Shown: one piece after another, positions 51,919 through 60,903 of the stretch
Layout: every line of letters begins with the position of its first letter
Numbering within the stretch: position 1 is the first letter of the stretch
Source of the DNA: Nonomuraea terrae
Lineage (GTDB): Bacteria > Actinomycetota > Actinomycetes > Streptosporangiales > Streptosporangiaceae
Reading direction: 5' to 3'
Assembly (NCBI RefSeq): GCF_004348995.1
Contig: NZ_SMKQ01000016.1
Span: 19,235 to 83,234 of the forward strand
Length of the DNA: 64,000 nucleotides
Notes under the pieces: generated by a model
Told to the model about the DNA's origin: nothing
The model's input: the letters and a program-made list of their open reading frames with translations, nothing else
The model's database searches: none
Made by a program: the position numbers and the translations under genes

Positions 51919-52872
51919 TCAGGGCTTGTCGATGAGCGAGAGCAGGATTTCCAGGGGCATCGAGCCGGGCGGACGCTTCTCCCGGGCGAACCTGTCGGCC
52001 TCGCGCCGCAGCACCTCGTTGACCGGTGTCGGCACGCCGTGCTCGCGCCCGAGCAGCACGATCTCGCCGTTGAGATAGTCGGCCTCGATGGAGCCGCTGC
52101 CCCGCGCCAGGCTCTGCCAGGACGACCCGCCGCCCCGCTCGACGCCCTCGACGGGACGGGCGTCGACCTTGTGACCGCGCACCTCGGCCTCCTCCTCGGG
52201 CGTGGAGTAGGCGATGCCGGCCCGCTCCAGCACGGTGCGGGCCTCGGCGCGGGCGCGTTCGGCCACCTCGGACGCGCCCTGTGCGCGGCCGACGAGCGCG
52301 TCGACGGCGTTGGCCAGGTTGCCGAGCAGCTTGCCGTACTTCCAGCGCATCACGTCGGGCGTGGCGCGGGCCACCAGGCCGTGCTTGCCGAGGTCGGTGA
52401 CGATCTGGTGGCCGAGGTCGTCCACACCCTGGGGATAACGGCCGACGTGCAGCATGCCCGAGTAGGGATGGCCGGTGGCCACGACGACGCCCGGCTCCAG
52501 GTGCTGGGCGGGCAGCCACACGCACATGCCGTAGACGCGCTCGAACCGGCGCAGGACCATGCGCTCGTTGGCGACGCCGTTCTGGGCGCACACCACGGGC
52601 AGGTCGTGCGGCCAGGGGTCGAGCGCGGCGATGGTGTCCTGCGACTTGGTCGCGAGGATGAGCACGTCGTCGTCGCCCGTGGGCACGGGGCCGTCGGCGG
52701 CCGGGATGTCGAGGGTCTCGTCGGACTTGGGAGTGATCAGGCGCAGGCCGTCACGTCTGAGAGCGTCGTAGTGGGCTCCGCGCGCCACCAGGAGGACGTC
52801 GTGCCCGCCCTGGTGGAGGCGGGCCCCGATGGTGCCGCCGACTGCTCCTGCTCCGACCACGATGTAGCGCAT
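51919..52872 (-). CDS. panE: 2-dehydropantoate 2-reductase (ketopantoate reductase)
   Basis: 317 residues. The N-terminal NADPH-binding motif YIVVGAGAVGGTIGARL, LATKSQDT, the catalytic-Lys region VMRWKYGKLLGNLANAVDAL and the C-terminal GEIVLLGREHGVPTPVNEVL fit the PanE/ApbA family. The family reaction is reduction of 2-dehydropantoate to pantoate for CoA synthesis; relatives act on other branched 2-oxo acids. A ~30-residue segment around residues 235-265 (EVRGHKVDARPVEGVERGGGSS) is longer than in E. coli PanE. Confidence 0.85.
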   Translation of the reverse strand: MRYIVVGAGAVGGTIGARLHQGGHDVLLVARGAHYDALRRDGLRLITPKSDETLDIPAADGPVPTGDDDVLILATKSQDTIAALDPWPHDLPVVCAQNGVANERMVLRRFERVYGMCVWLPAQHLEPGVVVATGHPYSGMLHVGRYPQGVDDLGHQIVTDLGKHGLVARATPDVMRWKYGKLLGNLANAVDALVGRAQGASEVAERARAEARTVLERAGIAYSTPEEEAEVRGHKVDARPVEGVERGGGSSWQSLARGSGSIEADYLNGEIVLLGREHGVPTPVNEVLRREADRFAREKRPPGSMPLEILLSLIDKP

Positions 52873-52891
52873 GGTCAGAGGATGGCACTGC

Positions 52892-53620
52892 TCACTTGGC
52901 GAGCGCCACTTGCCTCTGCGGGGCCACGGCAGTGCCGCGCGACCGCTCTCGCACGATCGTCTTCAGGACGCGCCAGCCGTCGCGGACCGCGTGCAGGTTG
53001 CTGTCGCCGTGGATGCGCGAGCGCTCGTGGCTGGGGATCTCGCGGATGACGAGGCCGGCCTGGGCGGCGCGGACGTTCATCAGGGTCTCGATCTCGAAGC
53101 CGTCGCAGTCGAGGCCGAGGGCGTCGAGGTGGTGGGCCCAGAAGGCGTTGTAGCCGTAGCAGAGGTCGGTGTAGCGGGTGCCGTAGAGCAGGTTGGTCAG
53201 CGTGGTGAGGGCCTTGTTGCCGAGCGAGCGGATCGCACTGAGGTCGTCCGAGCCGCCACCAGGGGCGTGCCGGGAGCCCTTGGCGAAGTCGGCGCCGTTG
53301 ACCAGCGCGGTGACGAACGAGTGGATCTCGCGGCCGTCGGTGGAGCCGTCGGCGTCGATCATGACGATGATGTCGCCCCGGGCGGCCTGGAAGCCCTCGA
53401 TGAGAGCGTTGCCCTTGCCGCGCCGGGTCTGCACGACGACCCGGAGGTCGGGGCGCAGCCTGCGCGCCACGGCGACGGTGTCGTCCGTCGAGTTGCCGTC
53501 GACCAGGATCACCTCGTCGATCCAGTCGGGCAGCGTGGCGAAGACGTGAGGAAGGTTCTCGGCTTCGTTCATCGCGGGGACGATGACACTGACGCTGGCG
53601 GCGAAAGGCTGCTTGTTCAT
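52892..53620 (-). CDS. Family 2 glycosyltransferase, dolichol-phosphate-mannose synthase-like
   Basis: 242 residues with a complete GT-A domain and no C-terminal membrane helices. SVSVIVPAMNEAENLPHV, DEVILVDGNSTDDTVAVARRL, RRGKGNALIEGFQAARGDIIVMIDADGSTD (metal-binding Asp cluster) and GYNAFWAHHLDALGLDCDGFEIETLM match the DPM1/GT2 subfamily that loads sugars onto polyprenyl phosphate or acts directly at the membrane. The acceptor is unknown. It is followed by panE in the same direction (19-nt gap). Confidence 0.88.
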   Translation of the reverse strand: MNKQPFAASVSVIVPAMNEAENLPHVFATLPDWIDEVILVDGNSTDDTVAVARRLRPDLRVVVQTRRGKGNALIEGFQAARGDIIVMIDADGSTDGREIHSFVTALVNGADFAKGSRHAPGGGSDDLSAIRSLGNKALTTLTNLLYGTRYTDLCYGYNAFWAHHLDALGLDCDGFEIETLMNVRAAQAGLVIREIPSHERSRIHGDSNLHAVRDGWRVLKTIVRERSRGTAVAPQRQVALAK

Positions 53621-53693
53621 GAAATCAAGGTCCCCCGCCGGACATGCAATTGGCTTGAAATCTTCTTGCAGTCACCGAATTTCGGGTGATATT

Positions 53694-54224
53694 TCAGGGA
53701 ATTTCGGCCTCGGCGGATCGGGAAATGATCTCGTCGACCGTCTCCTCGGCGGTCTGGCGCGAGGTGTCCAGCCACAGCCCGAGGCGCGGCGTCTCGCCCC
53801 GCAGCACCGCGTCGAACTGGGCGATCGTCCATTCGCCGACGTAGCCGGCCTTGTCGCGGGCGCTCTCGCGGCGCGCCACCACCGCCGGGTCGGGAGCCAG
53901 AACGACCACATAAAGCGGACGTGTATCGGCCAGTTTCGTAAACCGTTCCAGATCCGGGCCGATAATGATGTCCTGGACTATTGACGTAAAGCCCGCATTG
54001 GCATAGAGGTCCGCCGTATTTGCGGCAATTCGCTGGCGAAGATGGAGCTGGCGGACCTCCTCCTCGCCCATTTCCGGTGTCGGATCGGCACGGCCCCCGA
54101 CGACCATGCGCCGGAACACGTCACCGCGGACGTGCGCCGAGCGCGGCAGGCGTTCGGCCAGCGCCTGCGCCACGGTGGACTTGCCGGACGCCATGATCCC
54201 GGTGATCAGGACGACGCCGTTCAC
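53694..54224 (-). CDS. P-loop kinase-like ATPase coupled to lysS
   Basis: 176 residues. Walker A is GIMASGKST near the N-terminus; HVRGDVFRRMVVGG and the lid-like ARRESARDKAGY resemble small-molecule kinases such as the chloramphenicol/shikimate kinase group. The GTG start overlaps the lysS stop (GTGA), so both are made together. The substrate is unknown. The stretch 53930-54040 and the downstream flank are less GC-rich than surrounding genes. Confidence 0.78.
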   Translation of the reverse strand: MNGVVLITGIMASGKSTVAQALAERLPRSAHVRGDVFRRMVVGGRADPTPEMGEEEVRQLHLRQRIAANTADLYANAGFTSIVQDIIIGPDLERFTKLADTRPLYVVVLAPDPAVVARRESARDKAGYVGEWTIAQFDAVLRGETPRLGLWLDTSRQTAEETVDEIISRSAEAEIP

Positions 54225-55843
54225 GCCCCCACCAGCTTCCGCACCCGGTCCGCGCCCACCGCCATGAGCAGCGTGGGCAGCCTGGGGCCGGTGTCGCGGC
54301 CGACGAGCAGCCGGTAGAGGAGGGCGAAGAACTCCCGCTGGGCGGCCTTCAGCTCGGGCGTGGCCGGGGTGTCGGCCGGCAGCCCGGCCAGGCGCTTCGG
54401 CACGCCGTAGACGAGGGCGGTCAGGCCGTCGAGGGTCCAGTCGTCGAGGCCGTCGGCCAGCAGGCGCAGCGCCTCACCCTCGTCGCCGCCGAGCGAGGCG
54501 AGCAGCTCGTGGTCGGGCGTCTCACGCACGCGCGTGCGCTGGTCGGCCGGCAGGTGGCCGTCGACCCAGCGCTGGGCGCGGTCGAGGCGGGGGCGGGCCG
54601 CGTCGAGGGAGGGCACGCCGTCGAGGTCGCGCAGGATGCGCAGGGTCTGGCCGGCGTGGCCGGTGGTGATGTCGGCGACGGAGGCGAGCGTGCGGTAGGG
54701 GACCGGGTGGGGCGTGGCCGGGAGCGGGGCCTGCGCCGTGCGCACCGCCCGGTGGTAGGCCGCCAGCTCGGCGGGCTGGGCGCGGCCCTCGGTGACCTTG
54801 CGGCCCAGGGCGTCCCACTCGTCGTAGAGGCGGTGGATCTCCTGGTCGAAGGCGATCTTGAAGGACTGGGCGGGCTTGCGGCGGGCGTACAGCCAGCGCA
54901 GCACCGGCGCCTCCATGATCTCCAGCGCGTCGGCCGGGATCGGCACGTCGCCCTTGGAGCTGCTCATCTTGGCCATGCCGGTGATGCCGACGAAGGCGTA
55001 CATCGGGCCGATGGGCTGCTGCCCGCCGAACACCTCGCCGACGATCTGGCCGCCGACGACCCACGCCGAGCCGGGCGAGTGGTGGTCGACGCCGGACGGC
55101 TCGAACACCACGCCCTCATAGGCCCAGCGCATCGGCCAGTCGACCTTCCACACCAGCTTGCCGCGGTCGTGCTCGGCGAGCCGGACGGTCTCGCCGAAGC
55201 CGCACTCGCAGGTGTAGGCCAGCTCGGTCGTCTCGTCGTCGTACGCGGTGACCGTCGTCAGATCGCGCCCGCACAACTCGCAGTACGGCCGGTACGGGAA
55301 ATAGTCCTGCTCATCGGGCTCGTCGGGCTCTCCGGCACGGGTCCGGTAGCGCGAGAGCACGGCGTCGATCTTCGCGCGCTCGCGCATGGCCAGCAGGATC
55401 TGCTCGCGGTAGGCGCCCGAGGTGTACTGCTCGGTCTGGCTGATGGCGCGCACCTCGACGCCCAGCTCCGCCAGCGCCTCCACCATGGGCGCCTTGAAGT
55501 GCTCGGCCCAGTTGGCGTGGGGACTCCCGGGAGGCGCCGGCACCGAGGTCAGCGGCTTGCCGATGTGCTCGGCCCAGGAGGGGTCGACGCCCGCGGGGAC
55601 GCGGCGGAAACGGTCGTAGTCGTCCCACGACAGCAGGTGGACGCACTCCAGGCCGCGCCGCCTGATCTCGTCGGCGACCAGGTGGGGGGTCATGACCTCG
55701 CGCAGGTTGCCCAGGTGGATGGGGCCTGACGGGCTGAGCCCTGAGGCGCAGACGATGGCTTTGCCCGGGGCGCGCCTCTCCGCCTCGGCTATCACGTCGT
55801 CCGCGAACCTGGAGACCCAGTCGGTCTCGGCACTTTCCGCCAT
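54221..55843 (-). CDS. lysS: Class I lysyl-tRNA synthetase
   Basis: 540 residues of the archaeal-type class I LysRS, not the usual bacterial class II form. The HIGH-type signature is SPSGPIHLGNLREV (His43-Asn46), the KMSKS-type is AKMSSSKGD. A zinc-binding Cys cluster (YCELCGRDL ... YTCECGFGE) lies in the insertion. Class I folds load lysine on tRNA-Lys in archaea and some actinobacteria and alpha-proteobacteria. ATG 55843 is the likely start with AAGAAT 6 nt upstream. Whether a class II copy also exists cannot be seen here. Confidence 0.93.
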   Translation of the reverse strand: MAESAETDWVSRFADDVIAEAERRAPGKAIVCASGLSPSGPIHLGNLREVMTPHLVADEIRRRGLECVHLLSWDDYDRFRRVPAGVDPSWAEHIGKPLTSVPAPPGSPHANWAEHFKAPMVEALAELGVEVRAISQTEQYTSGAYREQILLAMRERAKIDAVLSRYRTRAGEPDEPDEQDYFPYRPYCELCGRDLTTVTAYDDETTELAYTCECGFGETVRLAEHDRGKLVWKVDWPMRWAYEGVVFEPSGVDHHSPGSAWVVGGQIVGEVFGGQQPIGPMYAFVGITGMAKMSSSKGDVPIPADALEIMEAPVLRWLYARRKPAQSFKIAFDQEIHRLYDEWDALGRKVTEGRAQPAELAAYHRAVRTAQAPLPATPHPVPYRTLASVADITTGHAGQTLRILRDLDGVPSLDAARPRLDRAQRWVDGHLPADQRTRVRETPDHELLASLGGDEGEALRLLADGLDDWTLDGLTALVYGVPKRLAGLPADTPATPELKAAQREFFALLYRLLVGRDTGPRLPTLLMAVGADRVRKLVGA

Positions 55844-55892
55844 CGCGCCATTCTTGCGGCTTCGCGCGTTCCAAGCCAACGCGTATGCGCTA

Positions 55893-57224
55893 TCAGGCCG
55901 CGCGCGTGCGGTTCTGCCGGCCGAGCGCGGCCAGCACGGCGGGCGGGTCGATGACGCCGTAGCCGTAGTCGTGGTCGAAGCCGACCGTGCTGCGGTCGTC
56001 GGCGGTGCGGTGGAGCAGGGTGCGCAGCTGGGAGGGCGACAGCGCGGCGGCCGACCTACGGGTGCGGACGGCCGCGACCACCCCGGCGGCGACCGGGCAG
56101 GAGGCGGAGGTGCCGGTGTCGGCGGCCCCGACGGCCTCGGACCCGGCGAAGTGGGTGTAGGCGCACAGATCGGGCTTGTGCTCCGACAGCCGGCCGGGGC
56201 CCTGGGAGGAGTAACCGACGCGCTCGCCGCGTACGTCGACGCCGCCGACGGACAGCACGGCCGGGTGGGAGTTGGCGCCCGCGATCGGCCGCTCGTGGAA
56301 CCCGCAGGAGGCGTCGGGGCAGTCGCGGCCGCAGTTGCCCGCCGCGAAGAGGATGTCGGCGCCCGCGCCCTCCAGACTCCCCACGATCACGTTGAACGGG
56401 TGGGCAGGGTTGTCGGAGTAGTTGCCCGGATGGCCGGGCGGGAAGTCCGTGTCGGGCGAGGCCAGACCCCAGCTGTTGCTGACCACGAGCGCCCGGGAGT
56501 CGGCCGGCATGGCCCGCAGCACGCCGTCGAGGTGGGAGTAGGCGGCCACCGCGTCGGACAGCAGCCCTTCGGCCGAGCTCTCCCGGCTGAGCAGCACCGG
56601 AAGGTCGAGCAGGGTGGCCTTGGGCGCGGCGAGCAGCGCGTCGAAGGCGCACATGGAGCCGTGGGTGACCGGGTAGCGCCCGGGGTTCTTGGCCACGCCC
56701 GGCGGGGCCCAGCTGCGGGCGGCGTCGACGGTGACGTCGTGGCCGATGCGGGCGGCGATGTGGTCGGCGTTGACGCCGGTGTCGACGATCGCCAGGGTGA
56801 CGCCCTCGCCGTCGTGGCCGGACGACCACAGGTCGTAGGTGTTCAGCAGCCGTCTGACCTGCTCCCAGTCGCCGACGGGGCCGTCGCCGGCGCAGGTGAG
56901 GTGGCTGCGGATGGCCGGGTCGGCGAAGACGCCGGTGACCTCGCGTACGGACGACGACAGCAGCACCGGGCGGGTGGCGAGCTCGGCGTCGGAGATCTCG
57001 CCGCGGACGAGGACGGAGGCGTGCTCGGGCGCCGTCGAGAACTCCGCCCGCTGGTACGGCGACAGCCCGGTGACCGGCCGCGGCACGGCCACCGGCGGGT
57101 ACGTCTCGTCGAGCAGGACCCCGGGCAGGTCGGTGACGACGTCGGCGACCGTGCTGCGCACGCTCGCGTCGAGCACGGACGCGACGACGTCGGGGGCGGG
57201 ACGGAGCTGGATCAGGACGCGCAT
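55893..57224 (-). CDS. S8 (subtilisin-type) serine peptidase without a signal peptide
   Basis: 443 residues. The catalytic triad is present: Asp in LAIVDTGVN, His in VTHGSMCAFDAL, Ser in DTGTSASCPVAAG; the oxyanion Asn region reads LFAAGNCGRDCP. The first ~110 residues form an unusual N-terminal domain (VLIQLRPAPDVVASVLDASV) with no Sec, Tat or lipoprotein signal, so the enzyme is either cytosolic or exported another way. GAGAGG precedes ATG 57224. A 24-bp inverted repeat just upstream suggests repression. Neighbouring Cys pairs (DCPDASCGF) may be structural. Confidence 0.88.
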   Translation of the reverse strand: MRVLIQLRPAPDVVASVLDASVRSTVADVVTDLPGVLLDETYPPVAVPRPVTGLSPYQRAEFSTAPEHASVLVRGEISDAELATRPVLLSSSVREVTGVFADPAIRSHLTCAGDGPVGDWEQVRRLLNTYDLWSSGHDGEGVTLAIVDTGVNADHIAARIGHDVTVDAARSWAPPGVAKNPGRYPVTHGSMCAFDALLAAPKATLLDLPVLLSRESSAEGLLSDAVAAYSHLDGVLRAMPADSRALVVSNSWGLASPDTDFPPGHPGNYSDNPAHPFNVIVGSLEGAGADILFAAGNCGRDCPDASCGFHERPIAGANSHPAVLSVGGVDVRGERVGYSSQGPGRLSEHKPDLCAYTHFAGSEAVGAADTGTSASCPVAAGVVAAVRTRRSAAALSPSQLRTLLHRTADDRSTVGFDHDYGYGVIDPPAVLAALGRQNRTRAA

Positions 57225-57237
57225 GAGAACCTCTCTG

Positions 57238-57261
57238 TTACCGACTTATTACTGTCGGTAA
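57238..57261. promoter_or_regulatory. Inverted repeat TTACCGAC-N8-GTCGGTAA, probable operator
   Basis: Perfect 8-bp arms with an 8-nt AT-rich spacer, 14 nt upstream of the S8 peptidase start. Size and symmetry match TetR- or MarR-type operators. No T tract, so not a terminator of the preceding gene. Confidence 0.55.
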
Positions 57262-57315
57262 TCATGCCCGTCCCGTCCGTGGATGATTCCTGTACGGACG
57301 CTTTACGTGGTCGCC

Positions 57316-58416
57316 CTATGCGGTCGCCGCGTACGGATCCCAGTCCTCGGGGAGCGGCTCCGGCACGGGCGTGGTCGAGGCGATGGGCCGGAATTCCGCG
57401 CGTTCGCCCGACTCCGCGATGGCGGACATGAGGTCGAGCACGTGGTAGGCCAGCTCGCCCGACGCGCGGTGCGGCGTGCCCGCGCGGATCGACCTCGCCA
57501 TGTCGAGCACGCCGATGCCGCGTCCCGCCGTGGTGCCCGGCACCGGCAGCTCCCGCCAGTCGGCGTCGCGTAACCCGCGGGCCAGCAGCGGGCCCTCGAA
57601 GGTGTTCGGGTCGGGCAGTGACAGCGCGCCCTCGGTGCCGATGATCTCGATCATCCGGCGGTTCACGGCCGAGTCGAAGCTGAACGTGGCCGCCGCCGTG
57701 GCCGTGCCGGGAAAGTCGAGCAAGGCGTTGACGTGGGTCGGCACCGCCACGGGGAAGAGCGTGCCCGCCTTCGGGCCCGAGCCGACCACGCGCTGGTCGC
57801 GGGCCCTGCGCGTGCCGGCCGCCACCCGCGCGACCGGCCCGAGCAGCGCCACCAACGCGGTCAGGTAGTACGGCCCCAGGTCGAACAGCGGGCCGCCGCC
57901 CGGCTGGTAGAAGAACTCCGGGTTCGGGTGCCACGACTCCGGCCCCAGGCTCTGCGTGGCCGCCGTGACGGCGACCGGCGCCCCGACGAGCCCCGAGCGC
58001 AGGGCGCGCAGCGCCGACTGCAGCCCCGCGCCCAGGAACGTGTCGGGGGCGCCGCCCAGCCGCAGGCCCCGGTCGGCGGCCTCCGCCATGACCTTGGCGG
58101 CCTCGTCCACGTCCATGGCGAAGGGCTTCTCGCCGTACACGTGTTTGCCGGCGCGCAGCGACTCCAGCGCGACGGCCGCGTGCGCGGCCGGGACGGTCAG
58201 GTTGACCACGATCTCGACCTCGGGCACGGCCAGCGCCGTGCCGAGGTCGCCGGAGACCGGAACGCCGTGCTCGCGGGCGACCGCGGCGGCCCGGTCGGTG
58301 TCGAGGTCCGCGACGGCGAGCACCCGCACGTCGGGGAAGGCGGTGAGGTTGCGGAGGTACTGGCCGCTGATCACTCCGGCGCCCACCAGGGCGACGCCGA
58401 CGGGGCCGTTGGTCAC
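57316..58416 (-). CDS. Gfo/Idh/MocA-family oxidoreductase in the xylose-isomerase operon
   Basis: 366 residues. N-terminal Rossmann motif VGVALVGAGVISGQYLRNL, family motif YGEKPFAMD, and a C-terminal domain with FYQPGGGPLFDLGPYYLTALVALLGP (metal- or substrate-loop) and LPVPG. Likely a sugar dehydrogenase or aldose/inositol oxidoreductase. GTG 58416 has GGAG 5 nt upstream and begins 29 nt after xylA, so both are transcribed together and probably controlled by the divergent ROK protein. Confidence 0.87.
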   Translation of the reverse strand: MTNGPVGVALVGAGVISGQYLRNLTAFPDVRVLAVADLDTDRAAAVAREHGVPVSGDLGTALAVPEVEIVVNLTVPAAHAAVALESLRAGKHVYGEKPFAMDVDEAAKVMAEAADRGLRLGGAPDTFLGAGLQSALRALRSGLVGAPVAVTAATQSLGPESWHPNPEFFYQPGGGPLFDLGPYYLTALVALLGPVARVAAGTRRARDQRVVGSGPKAGTLFPVAVPTHVNALLDFPGTATAAATFSFDSAVNRRMIEIIGTEGALSLPDPNTFEGPLLARGLRDADWRELPVPGTTAGRGIGVLDMARSIRAGTPHRASGELAYHVLDLMSAIAESGERAEFRPIASTTPVPEPLPEDWDPYAATA

Positions 58417-58445
58417 GAAGTCTCCAAGCGTCGTGGTCTACCGGG

Positions 58446-59597
58446 TCAGCCGCGCACGCCCATCAGGTGTTCGAGGGCGAGCTGGTTGAGGCGGGTGAAG
58501 TGGAAGCCGCGGGCGGCGGCGACCTCGGGGTCGAAGGTGTCGTCCGCCAGGTGCTGCCAGGTCTCGCCGGCCGCGAGCGTGGGCTGGGCCAGCTCGTCCA
58601 CGCGGGAGTTGCGCAGGGCCTCCTGCACCTCGGGGTCGGCGCGGAAGGCGCGCGACTTCTCCTTCAGGATCAGGTACGTGCGCATGTTCGCCGAGGCGGA
58701 GTCCCACACGTCTTCCGGGTCCTCGGTGCGCAGCGGCTTGTAGTCGAAGTGGCGGGGGCCGTCGTAGCCGCCGTTCTCCAGCAGGTCGACCAGGAAGAAG
58801 GCGCTCTTCAGGTCGCCGTGGCCGAAGATGAGGTCCTGGTCGTACTTCGGGCCGTGCTGGCCGTTGAGGTCGATGTGGAAGAGCTTGCCGTGCCACAGGG
58901 CCTGGGCGATGCCGTGCACGAAGTTGAGCCCGGCCATCTGCTCGTGGCCGACCTCGGGGTTGAGGCCCACCATCTCGGGGTGCTCCAGCTCGTTGATCAG
59001 CGCCAGGGCGTGGCCGATCGTGGGCAGCAGGATGTCGCCGCGGGGCTCGTTCGGCTTGGGCTCCAGGGCGAAGCGGATGTCGTAGCCCTTTTCGACGACG
59101 TACTGGCAGAGGAGGTCGAGGCCCTCCTTGTAGCGGTCGAGCGCGGCCTTGACGTCCTTGGCGGCGTCGGACTCGGCGCCCTCGCGGCCGCCCCAGCAGA
59201 CGTACGTCTTCGCGCCCAGCGAGGCGGCCAGGTCGATGTTGCGGATGACCTTGCGTAGGGCGTAACGGCGGACGTCGCGGTCGTTGCTGGTGAAGGCGCC
59301 GTCCTTGAAGACCGGGTGGGTGAACAGGTTGGTGGTGGCCATCGGCACCTTCATGCCGGTCTCGTCCAGCGCCTTCCTGAACGCCGCGATGGCCTTGTCG
59401 CGGTCGGGTTCGACGGCGAGGAGGTCGTCGTCGTGGAACGTGACGCCGTACGCGCCACGCTCGGCGAGGCGGTGCACGCTCTCCACCGGGTCGAGGGCGG
59501 GCCTGGAGGCGTCGCCGAACGGGTCGCGTGCCTGCCAGCCGACCGTCCAGAGGCCGAAGGTGAAGCGGTCGTCGGGCGTGGGCGTGAAGTCGGTCAT
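58446..59597 (-). CDS. xylA: Xylose isomerase
   Basis: 383 residues, the actinomycete class I length. [29 protein letters not shown] (catalytic His), the metal ligands in [18 protein letters not shown] and [40 protein letters not shown] and the [10 protein letters not shown] segment are complete. The enzyme interconverts D-xylose and D-xylulose with two divalent metals. GGAG stands 7 nt before ATG 59597. Transcribed divergently from a ROK repressor, the classic xyl arrangement. No xylB kinase lies in the window. Confidence 0.95.
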   Translation of the reverse strand: MTDFTPTPDDRFTFGLWTVGWQARDPFGDASRPALDPVESVHRLAERGAYGVTFHDDDLLAVEPDRDKAIAAFRKALDETGMKVPMATTNLFTHPVFKDGAFTSNDRDVRRYALRKVIRNIDLAASLGAKTYVCWGGREGAESDAAKDVKAALDRYKEGLDLLCQYVVEKGYDIRFALEPKPNEPRGDILLPTIGHALALINELEHPEMVGLNPEVGHEQMAGLNFVHGIAQALWHGKLFHIDLNGQHGPKYDQDLIFGHGDLKSAFFLVDLLENGGYDGPRHFDYKPLRTEDPEDVWDSASANMRTYLILKEKSRAFRADPEVQEALRNSRVDELAQPTLAAGETWQHLADDTFDPEVAAARGFHFTRLNQLALEHLMGVRG

Positions 59598-59610
59598 ATC
59601 GGTCTCCGCT

Positions 59611-59640
59611 GGTTTTAGTCCATAATCTGTACATAATCCT
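59611..59640. promoter_or_regulatory. xylA/ROK divergent promoter with repeated CATAATC
   Basis: CATAATC occurs at 59621-59627 and 59632-59638, an 11-bp period that puts both copies on one DNA face. Each contains a CATAAT -10-like hexamer for the ROK gene, and the reverse complement could serve xylA. A regulator bound here would control both directions. Confidence 0.45.
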
Positions 59641-59654
59641 GAGGAGGTGGGCAC

Positions 59655-60797
59655 GTGGCGTCAAGAGGGGTCCGGCATGATTCCATGCGCGCCCGTAATC
59701 TGGCCGTAGTGCTGGCGACCATCCACCGGTCAGGACCTCATACCCGCGCCGCGCTCGCCGAGCGCACCGGGCTCACCAAGACCACGGTGTCCAGCCTGGT
59801 CGCCGACCTGCTGGAGGCCGGGGCGGTGACCGAGAGCGGGGCCGTACGCGGGGGCGAGCGGGGGCGGCCGGGCATGGCGGTGAGCCTGAGCGGGCACCGG
59901 GTGGCCGCGCTGGGGCTGGAGGTCAACATCGACTACCTCGCCGCCTGCGTCGTCGACCTCACCCGTACGGTGCGGCTGCGGCGCACGGTGTCGGCCGGCA
60001 ACCGCAACTCCGACCCGGCGCTGATCCTCGCGGGGCTGCGCGACCTGGTGAAGCAGACCACGGCGGAGGCCGAGGCCGAGGGGCTGCGGGTCATCGGGGG
60101 CGCCCTCGCCGTGCCCGGCACGGTCGAGGACGGCGTGCTGCGCAGCGCGCCGCATCTCGGCTGGCGCGACGTACGCGTGGCCGACCTGGTGGACCTGCCG
60201 TTCGCCGTCGACAACGAGGCGAACCTGGCGGCGCTCGGGGAGCTGTGGTTCGGCTCGGGGGAGACCGACTTCCTCTACGTGTCGGGCGAGATCGGCATCG
60301 GCGCGGGCCTCGTGGTCGGCGGGACGGTGTTCCGTGGCACGTTCGGGCTGGCCGGTGAGCTGGGCCACGTGGTCGTCGTGCCCGACGGGCCCGGGTGCCG
60401 GTGCGGCGGGCGGGGCTGCCTGGAGGTGTACGCGGGCCAGGACGCCCTGCTCGGCGAGCTGGCCTCCGTGCCCGAACTGACGGCCCGCCTGGAGTCGGGC
60501 GACCGGGAGGCCCTGGAGACGTGCGAGCGGGCCGGGCACGCGCTCGGCGTGGCGCTCACCTCGGCCGTCCACCTGCTCGATCCTGGCCGGATCGTGCTCG
60601 GCGGGATCTTCGCGCCGTTGTTCCCGTGGCTGGAGGGCCCGGTGGCCGGCGCGCTCGGGGCCCGGCTGGCGCAGATGCGCGGCACCCCGCCCGCCGTCGT
60701 CGTCTCCCGCACGGGCGCGGACGCGGCCGTGCTCGGCGCCGCCGGCCTGGTGATCCAGCAGGTCATCGCCGAACCGGCCCGCATGCTCGGGTTGTGA
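59655..60797 (+). CDS. ROK-family transcriptional repressor (XylR-like)
   Basis: 380 residues. N-terminal helix-turn-helix ([30 protein letters not shown]) and a ROK sugar-kinase-like domain with [62 protein letters not shown] and the zinc motif [21 protein letters not shown] (59641-59647) precedes GTG 59655. Position beside xylA makes xylose or xylulose the expected effector, relieving repression of xylA and the oxidoreductase gene. Confidence 0.92.
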   Translation: MASRGVRHDSMRARNLAVVLATIHRSGPHTRAALAERTGLTKTTVSSLVADLLEAGAVTESGAVRGGERGRPGMAVSLSGHRVAALGLEVNIDYLAACVVDLTRTVRLRRTVSAGNRNSDPALILAGLRDLVKQTTAEAEAEGLRVIGGALAVPGTVEDGVLRSAPHLGWRDVRVADLVDLPFAVDNEANLAALGELWFGSGETDFLYVSGEIGIGAGLVVGGTVFRGTFGLAGELGHVVVVPDGPGCRCGGRGCLEVYAGQDALLGELASVPELTARLESGDREALETCERAGHALGVALTSAVHLLDPGRIVLGGIFAPLFPWLEGPVAGALGARLAQMRGTPPAVVVSRTGADAAVLGAAGLVIQQVIAEPARMLGL

Positions 60798-60903
60798 TCG
60801 AGGAGCGCACCACCGCCGACCCGGAGCTCGCGAGGATGTGCGTCGTCAGATCTCGCTCCTTTCCAGGAAAAGCGCCGTCGATGAACGCCTGAGCGTCCGC
60901 GGG

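Noticed and set aside
60794..60892. Tiny ORF overlapping the ROK stop (GTG 60794, ~32 residues; inner ATG 60837, 18 residues, one Cys), considered as a peptide gene near a PqqD-like domain.
   Set aside because: Only a weak GAGG next to the inner ATG, no leader-core pattern, and the supposed PqqD-like neighbour is a frameshifted gene of uncertain fold.
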